Of a DNA stretch of 64,000 nucleotides, positions 18,457 through 26,175 are shown in pieces; position 1 is the stretch's first letter; every line of letters begins with the position of its first letter. Both the position numbers and the translations under genes were made by a program. Source of the stretch: Corynebacterium hansenii. GTDB taxonomy: Bacteria; Actinomycetota; Actinomycetes; Mycobacteriales; Mycobacteriaceae. The notes beneath the pieces are model-generated. The model saw only the letters and a list, made by a program, of their open reading frames with translations, was not told where the DNA came from and made no database searches. The stretch spans positions 2,790,001-2,854,000 of the forward strand of contig NZ_CP047211.1 in NCBI RefSeq assembly GCF_030408795.1. Direction: 5' to 3'.

Positions 18457-18571
18457 CTCTACGAGGCCCTTCTCTACCTGCGCTTTCCGGCGCAGCCCGC
18501 GTCTCCCCCGGTAAACCCACCGGAAGCGGACGGAAGCGAGACCGGGCGAACCGGCCAGGCGGGCCGGGGAC

Positions 18572-20284
<1,713 letters not shown>

Positions 20285-20327
20285 TCACCCGCGGCCTCGA
20301 CCGGCCCAGCTGTTTCGTTTCACGTTG

Positions 20328-20354
20328 TTGGCACTTGCTCAACGCGAGTGCTAA
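20328..20354. promoter_or_regulatory. CIRCE operator 1 (HrcA)
   Basis: TTGGCACTT, nine bases, GAGTGCTAA. This matches the CIRCE consensus TTAGCACTC-N9-GAGTGCTAA with two substitutions in the left arm. It lies 128 bases upstream of the groL start. Confidence 0.88.
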
Positions 20355-20363
20355 TCCCCGTTT

Positions 20364-20390
20364 CTAGCACTCGGCACATGCGAGTGCAAG
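20364..20390. promoter_or_regulatory. CIRCE operator 2 (HrcA)
   Basis: CTAGCACTC, nine bases, GAGTGCAAG. This is a second CIRCE copy nine bases from the first, with one substitution in the left arm and one in the right arm. Confidence 0.85.
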
Positions 20391-20735
20391 ACATGCCGGG
20401 TTCGCCAAGGCTTTTGCTTTGCGACGCCCACGGGCAGCCCCGAGCGGCCCGAGCTTCGGCGGCACTGCGCGGACCATTCCGACCACCCCGACGGCCCATC
20501 CCCCTCGGGCACCACGCGCATCACGCCGGCCGCCGCCACACATCCCCACCCCCGCGAACCCGCCGGCCCACACCCGGTTTCCACCATCCCATTGTGACCC
20601 CCGACACAGTCATATATCTTATATGAAACGAAGGTCACGGGCGCATGCGGCGCCGGCGCACAGGCCGGAACGCATCGCCCGCCGGCCCCGCTCGACGCAA
20701 TCGACCGGACCCGACACCCGAACCGAGGACCCACA
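20391..20735. other. Intergenic region between groL and the acyl-CoA dehydrogenase gene
   Basis: 345 bases with no supported gene. It contains one GCTTTGCGACG word (20416-20426), a GC-rich stretch without structure that I can define, and the operator-like palindromes at 20593-20638. Confidence 0.6.
20593..20638. promoter_or_regulatory. Nested palindromes upstream of the acyl-CoA dehydrogenase gene
   Basis: TCATATA-TCT-TATATGA (20610-20626) is a perfect inverted repeat in the only AT-rich spot of the region. It is framed by GTGACC (20594) and GGTCAC (20633-20638). TGTGACCCCCGACACA (20593-20608) also resembles a GlxR site with one mismatch. It is a likely operator and promoter of the 20736-22993 genes. 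Confidence 0.5.
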
Positions 20736-21929
20736 TTGGCTGACAACCAGGCACCGGACGCAGATCTGGCCGCCCGCACGCTCGAATTCATCAAATCCGA
20801 GATCCTGCCGCTGGAAGAAGAGCACGGCGGCGACATCACCTACGGCGACGACCTGCGCGTCCACATGCAGGATCTGGCGCGCAAGGCCGGGGTGTTCGCG
20901 CCCCACGCCCCGAAGGAGTACGGCGGCCACGGCCTGAACATGGTCGACCGCGCCCCCGTTTTCGAGGCCGCGGGCTACTCCACCTTCGGCCCGACGGCCC
21001 TGAACATCGCGGCCCCCGACGAAGGCAACGTGCACATGCTCGCGCACGTGGCCAACGAGGAGCAGCGCGAGCGCTTCCTCGCCCCGCTCGCCCGCGGCGA
21101 GGTCCGTTCGGCGTTCGCCATGACCGAGCCCGCGCCCGGCGCGGGCGCCGACCCGGCGGCCCTGGCCACCAAGGCCACCCGGGTGGGCGACCGCTGGCGG
21201 ATCGACGGCAAGAAGGTCTTCATCACCGGCGCCGACGGCGCGGGCTTCTTCATCATCATGGCGCGGACCTCCGGTGAGCCGGGCGACCGCGGCGGCGCGA
21301 CGATGTTCCTGGCCGACGCCACCGAGCCGGGCATCGAGGTCGTCCGCCACATCAAGACCTCCGACACGTCCATGGTCGGCGGCCACTGCGAGGTCGTCTT
21401 CGACGGGCTGGAGCTCGGCGACGACGCCGTGCTCGGCGAGGTCGACGAGGGCTACCGCTACGCGCAGGTCCGCCTCGGCCCGGCGCGCATGACCCACGTG
21501 ATGCGCTGGCTGGGTTCGGCCCAGCGCGCCCACGACATCGCGCTCGAGCGCTGCGTGACCCGCCGCCTGTTCGGCGAGCGCCTGGGCGACCTGGGCATGG
21601 CGCAGCAGATGATCGCCGACAACGAGATCGACCTCGCCGCCACCCGCGCGCTGCTGCGCCGGGCGTGCGAGGACCTCGACGCCGGCGATCTGGGCACCAC
21701 GAACACGTCGATCGCCAAGGCCTTCGGCGCGGAGGCCATCCACCGCGTCGTCGACCGGTCCATCCAGCTGTGCGGCGGCCTGGGCGTCTCCGACGACCTG
21801 CCGCTGGCACGCCTGCTGCGCGAGGTCCGTCCCTTCCGCATTTACGACGGCCCCTCGGAAGTCCACCGGTGGTCCATCGCCAAGCGCGCCGTGTCCGCCA
21901 CCCGCCGCCGGATGGGGGTGCCGAAGTGA
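20736..21929 (+). CDS. Acyl-CoA dehydrogenase, ACAD10/11-like
   Basis: A 397-residue FAD-dependent acyl-CoA dehydrogenase. FAD/acyl-CoA motifs include FAMTEPAPGAGADP near residue 128 and QLCGGLGVSDDLPLARL near residue 345. Where most family members have YEGTSEIQ, this protein reads YDGPSEVHRW, so an aspartate replaces the usual catalytic-base glutamate region, as I recall for ACAD10/11 and related bacterial enzymes. The start is TTG at 20736 with CGAGGA upstream. Its TGA overlaps the GTG of a kinase-like gene, and the pair corresponds to the two halves of mammalian ACAD11. A role in hydroxyacyl-CoA breakdown is inferred. Confidence 0.88.
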   Translation: MADNQAPDADLAARTLEFIKSEILPLEEEHGGDITYGDDLRVHMQDLARKAGVFAPHAPKEYGGHGLNMVDRAPVFEAAGYSTFGPTALNIAAPDEGNVHMLAHVANEEQRERFLAPLARGEVRSAFAMTEPAPGAGADPAALATKATRVGDRWRIDGKKVFITGADGAGFFIIMARTSGEPGDRGGATMFLADATEPGIEVVRHIKTSDTSMVGGHCEVVFDGLELGDDAVLGEVDEGYRYAQVRLGPARMTHVMRWLGSAQRAHDIALERCVTRRLFGERLGDLGMAQQMIADNEIDLAATRALLRRACEDLDAGDLGTTNTSIAKAFGAEAIHRVVDRSIQLCGGLGVSDDLPLARLLREVRPFRIYDGPSEVHRWSIAKRAVSATRRRMGVPK

Positions 21930-22993
21930 ACGCGTCCGATTCCCTGACCCGCGAGGCGCTGCCGCTGGGCCCGCTGCGCGACTACCTGGAAGGCAAGGCC
22001 GCCGACGGTGCGGGCCTCGTCGTCAAGCCGGAGATCGTCGGCGAGCTGACCGCGACCCGCCTGACCGGCGGCAAGTCCAACCTGACGTTCCTCGTGGAGG
22101 ACGAGGGCGGGCACCGCTGGGCCGTGCGCCGTCCGCCGATGGCCGGCGTCACGCCCTCCGCCCACGACATGAAGCGCGAATTCACCGTGATGAGGGGCCT
22201 GGGCGGCACCGACGTGCCCGTGCCCGAGATGATCGCGCTGTGCACCGACGAGTCCGTGATCGGGGCGCAGTTCCTGGTCTCCGGGTTCGTCGACGGGCGC
22301 ATCATCCGCGCGGCCTCCGACCTCGACGGACTCTCCGACGCGCAGCTCGACGCCGCCATCAACGGCATGGTCGGCGCCCTGTCCACCCTCCACGCCACCG
22401 ACTACCGGGCCGCCGGGCTCGGCGAATTCGGCCGCCCCGAGGGGTACCTCACCCGCCAGGCGAAGCGCTGGCTCAAGCAGTGGGGCCACGTGAAGGCCGA
22501 GGAGATCCCCGACGTCGAGCGCCTGGGCAACGCCCTCCTCGACCGCGTGGTCGCGGTGGAGGCCGAGGCGCCCGCGCCGTCGGTGGTCCACGGCGACTAC
22601 CGCCTGGACAACGTCATGCTCGACCACGACGACCCGGGCAAGATCCTCGCCATCGTCGACTGGGAGCTGTCGACGCTCGGCGACCCGCTGTCCGACGTCG
22701 CCATGATGTGCGCCTACCGGTCCCCGCAGCTCGACCGGGTCCTCGGCTTCGACGCCGCCTGGTCCGCGCAGCGCGTCCCCTCCCCGGACGAACTCGCGCA
22801 GCGCTACGCCACGGCCACCGGTTCCACCCTGCCGAACTGGGACTTCTACCTGGCGCTGGCCTACTTCAAGATCGGCGTCATCGCCGCCGGCATCGCCCAC
22901 CGCACCCGCCAGGGCGCCGACGCGGGCGAAGACGACGCCGGGTCGACGGTGCCGGAGTACATGTCGCTGGGCCTCGCCGCGCTGGGCGGCTAG
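21926..22993 (+). CDS. APH-family phosphotransferase (ACAD11 kinase-domain-like)
   Basis: A 355-residue protein-kinase-like small-molecule kinase. The phosphate-binding N-lobe (TGGKSNLTFLVED, then WAVRRPP with the ATP lysine position occupied by an arginine-containing motif), the catalytic loop VVHGDYRLDNVMLD (near 220) and the metal-binding DWELSTLGDPLSD (near 247) are clear. It is coupled to the upstream dehydrogenase by a GTGA overlap. In the 4-hydroxy-acid pathways known from Pseudomonas and mammals, such a kinase phosphorylates 4-hydroxyacyl-CoA before the dehydrogenase acts. That substrate is an inference here, and antibiotic resistance is unlikely. Confidence 0.85.
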   Translation: MNASDSLTREALPLGPLRDYLEGKAADGAGLVVKPEIVGELTATRLTGGKSNLTFLVEDEGGHRWAVRRPPMAGVTPSAHDMKREFTVMRGLGGTDVPVPEMIALCTDESVIGAQFLVSGFVDGRIIRAASDLDGLSDAQLDAAINGMVGALSTLHATDYRAAGLGEFGRPEGYLTRQAKRWLKQWGHVKAEEIPDVERLGNALLDRVVAVEAEAPAPSVVHGDYRLDNVMLDHDDPGKILAIVDWELSTLGDPLSDVAMMCAYRSPQLDRVLGFDAAWSAQRVPSPDELAQRYATATGSTLPNWDFYLALAYFKIGVIAAGIAHRTRQGADAGEDDAGSTVPEYMSLGLAALGG

Positions 22994-23013
22994 CGCTTCT
23001 CCCCGCAGCACGC

Positions 23014-23048
23014 CGCACCCGAACGAAACAGCGCACCCGAACGAAACA
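23014..23048. repeat. 18-bp tandem duplication upstream of the SDR gene
   Basis: CGCACCCGAACGAAACAG followed by a second copy lacking the last base, ending in the AAAAGGA ribosome-binding site of the next gene. It may be a recent slippage event in the leader. Confidence 0.8.
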
Positions 23049-23065
23049 AAAGGAAAACCCCGATC

Positions 23066-23806
23066 ATGACCCACACCCCCTCCGCCCTGGTCACGGGCGC
23101 CACTCGAGGCATCGGCCGGGCCATCGCCGACCGGCTCGCCGCCGACGGCTGGGCGCTGACGCTGGTGGCCCGCAACGCCGACGCCCTCGCCGACACCGCC
23201 GACGCCCTGCGCGCCGCCGGGTCGCCCGACGTGCTGGTCTGCCCCGCGGACCTGTCCGACGCCGATTCCGCGGCGGCGCCGATCGCCGCGCACGGCGAGA
23301 AGTACGGTTCCCTGGACGCGCTGATCCTCAACGCCGGCATGGGGCTGCGCGCGCCGTTCGCCGACATGCCGCTGCGGCGCTTCGACAAGCTGTTCGCCAT
23401 CAACGTCCGCGCGCCGTTCGTCATGATGCAGGCGGCCACGCCCCTGCTGACCGCCGCCGCGGAGGCGCGTCCCGACAAGGGGGCGAAGGTCGTCGCGCTG
23501 GCGTCGTCGACGGGCGTGTACGCCGAAGAGGGCTACGCGGCCTACGGTGCCTCGAAGGCGGCGCTGATCAGCATGCTGGAGACGTACACCATCGAGCACT
23601 CCGGCGCGGGCGTCATGGCCACCACCCTGTCCCCGGGGTACGTGGACACCGACATGACCGACTGGGTCGACGAGCAGACCCGCGCGACCATGCTCTCCGC
23701 GGACGACCTCGCGGTGATGACGACGGCGCTGCTGGACCTTTCGTCGCGGGCGTTCGTCAAGAACATCACGCTCACGCGGGCCGGGACGCCGGGGTACGGG
23801 GCCTGA
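23066..23806 (+). CDS. Short-chain dehydrogenase/reductase
   Basis: A classical SDR of 246 residues. The nucleotide-binding TGATRGIG is at residues 10-17, NAG near residue 91, the catalytic Ser in VVALASSTG and the YxxxK in YGASKAALI near 157-161. An arginine at the end of strand 2 (VARN) suggests NADP(H). The substrate is unknown, but the position three genes into an ACAD/APH set suggests oxidation or reduction of a hydroxyacyl intermediate. AAAAGGA precedes the ATG. Confidence 0.9.
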   Translation: MTHTPSALVTGATRGIGRAIADRLAADGWALTLVARNADALADTADALRAAGSPDVLVCPADLSDADSAAAPIAAHGEKYGSLDALILNAGMGLRAPFADMPLRRFDKLFAINVRAPFVMMQAATPLLTAAAEARPDKGAKVVALASSTGVYAEEGYAAYGASKAALISMLETYTIEHSGAGVMATTLSPGYVDTDMTDWVDEQTRATMLSADDLAVMTTALLDLSSRAFVKNITLTRAGTPGYGA

Positions 23807-23833
23807 TCCGCGGGCGCGCCTATGCTGGCGCGC

Positions 23834-25252
23834 ATGAGCACCGCTGACATGCACGACGCCGACATCGACCCCGCCCTGATCTCCGCCCTGCGCGACCGCG
23901 TCGCGGCCGACCGGGACACCATCCGGCAGCAGTTGTCGGAGCTGGTGGCCTTCCCGTCCGTCCACGGCGACGAGGCCACCGCCGCCGCCTGCCGCGACGC
24001 CGCCGCCCACGTGGCGGAGCTGTTCGCGGACGCGGGCGTGGACCTCGATTCGCACGTCACGGTCGACGGTTCCATCGCGCTGACGGGCCACATCCCGGCG
24101 CCGGAGGGCCGCCCGACGGTTCTCCTCTATTCCCACTACGACGTCCAGCCCGCCGGCGACGTCGCCGCGTGGACGGATGACCCGTGGACGCTGACGGAGC
24201 GCGACGGCCGCTGGTACGGCCGCGGCACGGCGGATTGCAAGGGCAACGTGGTCATGCACCTCGCGGCCCTGCGTGCCCTGCGCGCGCTGCGGGAGCTTGC
24301 CGACGACCCGGCGTCGCCCGTGGAGCTGCCCGGGATCAGGATCGTGGTGGAGGGCTCCGAGGAGCGCGGCTCGGCCGGCCTGGAGGACCTGACGCGGACG
24401 CGGCCGGAGCTGTTCCGGGCCGACGTCATCCTCATCGCCGACGTGGGCAACGTGGCCGTGGGCCGCCCGACCTTGGTGACCACGCTGCGCGGCAGCGCGG
24501 ACGTCGACGTCACCCTGGAAACGCTGGCGGGGCCGGTGCACTCCGGCATGTTCGGCGGCGCCGCCCCCGATGCGCTGGCGGCGATGATGCGCCTGCTCGA
24601 CTCGCTGCGCGACGAAAACGGCGCGACGCGCATCGACGGCCTCGACTGCGGCCAGACGTGGGAGGGCCTGGGCTACGACGACGCGATGTTCCGCTCCGAC
24701 GCCGGGGTGCTCGACGGAGTGGAGCTGATCTCCGACGGCTCGGACGCGACCGTGGCGGATCTGACGTGGGCGCGCCCGGCGCTCATCGTCACCGGCATCG
24801 ACTGCCCGCCGGCCACGAACGCCGTCAACGCCATCCCCTCCTCCGTCACCGCGCACCTCAACCTCCGAGTGCCCCCGGGCATGGACCCGCGGGAGGCGCA
24901 GGACAAGCTCGTGGCGCACCTGGAGTCCCATGTGCCATGGAACGCCCGGATGGAGATCGAGCGCGACGTGCTGGCGTCGTCGTTCAGCGCGAACGTCGAA
25001 GGCGACGTCGTCAAGCATGTCGAAGCCTGCCTCGCCGCGTCCTACGGACGCGAGACCGAGCGCATGGGCGAGGGCGCGTCGATCCCCCTGTGCGCGACGC
25101 TTCTCGACGCCGTGCCCGACGCCGACATCGTCCTCTACGGCGTGGAGGAACCGCAGTGCCGCATCCATTCGGCGGACGAGTCCGTCGACCCCCGCGAGAT
25201 CCGCGACATCGCCGTCGCCGAAGCCCTGATCCTGGCCACGATCGGGCGGTGA
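23834..25252 (+). CDS. M20-family dipeptidase / metallopeptidase
   Basis: A 472-residue two-zinc peptidase. Metal ligands are visible in YSHYDVQPA (near 98), GRGTADCKGN, the EE pair in EGSEERGS and the terminal His of CRIHSADESVD. The lid/dimerisation domain occupies the middle (GPVHSGMFGG). No signal peptide, so it should act on imported or internal peptides. The ATG at 23834 is preferred because TATGCT (23821-23826) ends exactly seven bases before it, a leaderless arrangement; an in-frame ATG four codons earlier lies inside that box. Confidence 0.9.
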   Translation: MSTADMHDADIDPALISALRDRVAADRDTIRQQLSELVAFPSVHGDEATAAACRDAAAHVAELFADAGVDLDSHVTVDGSIALTGHIPAPEGRPTVLLYSHYDVQPAGDVAAWTDDPWTLTERDGRWYGRGTADCKGNVVMHLAALRALRALRELADDPASPVELPGIRIVVEGSEERGSAGLEDLTRTRPELFRADVILIADVGNVAVGRPTLVTTLRGSADVDVTLETLAGPVHSGMFGGAAPDALAAMMRLLDSLRDENGATRIDGLDCGQTWEGLGYDDAMFRSDAGVLDGVELISDGSDATVADLTWARPALIVTGIDCPPATNAVNAIPSSVTAHLNLRVPPGMDPREAQDKLVAHLESHVPWNARMEIERDVLASSFSANVEGDVVKHVEACLAASYGRETERMGEGASIPLCATLLDAVPDADIVLYGVEEPQCRIHSADESVDPREIRDIAVAEALILATIGR

Positions 25253-25359
25253 TTCACGCCCGAATCCCCGTTACGGGTGGGGACCGGGTGTGACGCGCCG
25301 CACCTCCGATCGGCGCGTTTTCTTGCGGGCCGCACCCGCGTTGTTCTACGGTTGCCCAC

Positions 25360-25425
25360 ATGCAGAAGAACATTCGACTTACGCGAGTAGCCGAGGCTAC
25401 GAACCCCGGTGGAGGCATGGACTGA
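25360..25425 (+). CDS. Putative 21-residue leader peptide
   Basis: A micro-ORF encoding MQKNIRLTRVAEATNPGGG followed by Met-Asp and stop. TACGGT (25347-25352) ends seven bases before the ATG, so it would be the leaderless first cistron of the transcript of the LeuA-domain gene. Its stop codon lies in the loop of a strong hairpin. It has only one leucine, so it is not a classical Leu attenuator. It could be a non-translated coincidence, but promoter spacing and hairpin placement argue for function. Confidence 0.6.
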   Translation: MQKNIRLTRVAEATNPGGGMD

Positions 25426-25518
25426 CCCCTCCACACGGGGTCTCTGGCCGCTACGCACCCACGCATCCATGGGTCGGTCCACCAAATTTCTTCTTCTCTG
25501 GACTTATCCGAAGGACCG
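25404..25518 (+). promoter_or_regulatory. Attenuator-like leader with hairpin covering the ribosome-binding site
   Basis: Hairpin 1 pairs CCCCGGTGGAGG (25404-25415) with CCTCCACACGGGG (25428-25440), with one bulged A; its loop holds the end of the leader ORF. Hairpin 2 pairs ACCCA (25457) with TGGGT (25470). CGGTCC (25475-25480) can pair with GGACCG (25513-25518), which overlaps the GAAGGA ribosome-binding site of the next gene. The arrangement suggests that translation of the leader controls access to that site. Confidence 0.6.
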
Positions 25519-25524
25519 CACAGA

Positions 25525-26073
25525 ATGTTCACCACCCGCACGCACAAGAACACCTCGACGACGATGACCTATAGCGGGAAGCGCCCCTCCGCGAAGGCGG
25601 CGTCCACCTCCCGCACCTTCACCGAGGACCCCTTCCGCGCCCGCTTCGGCCACCGGCTGCCGCGCGGCCTGCGCCAGGAGGCGCGGGGCATGGACTGGCG
25701 CACGTTCATGACCACCTACTCGCCCACCGGCGGTTCGCTGGCCATCCGCGAGTTCACCTCCGTCAAGGGCCTGGCGGGCCGCGCGACCTACCGCGCGACC
25801 ATCACCACCGGCCGCGGCACCGACGCCGAGCGCACCGAGCTGCGCGAGGTCACCGCGATGGGCCCCGTCTCCGCGGTGACCAACCTGATGGCCGACTCCG
25901 GCTACCGCGTCGAGATCCTCGAGTTCCACCAGTTCGAGATCTTCGAGGCGACCGCGACCTTCCTGTACGCGACGCACAACAAGAGCTCCGTCTGGGCCAT
26001 GGGCTTCGGCACCACGCCGGAGGCGGCGACCATGACCGCGATGACCTGCGCGGCGAATCGCCTGCACGGGTGA
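25525..26073 (+). CDS. Stand-alone 2-isopropylmalate-synthase-type regulatory (LeuA_dimer) domain protein
   Basis: A 182-residue protein lacking any catalytic TIM barrel. Residues about 110-182 align with the C-terminal allosteric domain of LeuA: a GPVSAVTNLMADSGYRVEIL segment followed by FHQ...EATATFLYATHN, VWAMGFG and ATMTAMTCAANRL. The N-terminal 60 residues are basic and look disordered. It may bind a branched-chain amino acid or modulate LeuA. GAAGGA precedes the ATG and can be masked by the leader hairpin. LeuA itself is not in the window. Confidence 0.75.
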   Translation: MFTTRTHKNTSTTMTYSGKRPSAKAASTSRTFTEDPFRARFGHRLPRGLRQEARGMDWRTFMTTYSPTGGSLAIREFTSVKGLAGRATYRATITTGRGTDAERTELREVTAMGPVSAVTNLMADSGYRVEILEFHQFEIFEATATFLYATHNKSSVWAMGFGTTPEAATMTAMTCAANRLHG

Positions 26074-26116
26074 CGCGCACGCGGCGCGCTTTCCCCGCCC
26101 GACCCGGGCACTTTCC

Positions 26117-26146
26117 GATCACCCTCGGCATTCGCCGAGGGTGATC
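26117..26146. terminator. Hairpin after the LeuA-domain gene
   Basis: A perfect 13-bp stem, GATCACCCTCGGC with its complement around ATTC, 44 bases after the stop codon. There is no U run. Confidence 0.75.
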
Positions 26147-26175
26147 GCTGTTGCGGACACGTACTCCTTTTCAGC

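Larger units (their letters stand above)
17372..18571. other. 1.2-kb repeat-rich region without genes
   Basis: No frame here has convincing codon use, a start site or family motifs. The base composition is more AT-rich than the neighbours. The region holds two copies of a roughly 220-bp repeat, each ending in an 89-bp palindrome-ended element, a 21-bp tandem repeat, the word CGTCGCAAAGC (17947-17957) and the groL terminator. Short CATG/GTCAT words recur, for example GTCATCTCATG. Confidence 0.7.

Noticed and set aside
17372..18571. Possible CRISPR array or small genes in the repeat region
   Set aside because: There are only two long repeats and three 89-bp elements, with no regular repeat-spacer spacing and no cas gene; short frames change between repeat copies.
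21926..22993. Aminoglycoside resistance kinase
   Set aside because: The family fold is shared, but the sequence pattern and coupling to an acyl-CoA dehydrogenase point to ACAD11-type metabolism.
21842..25168. A long minus-strand open frame opposite the ACAD, APH, SDR and M20 genes
   Set aside because: All four plus-strand genes have intact catalytic motifs; the antisense frame has none.
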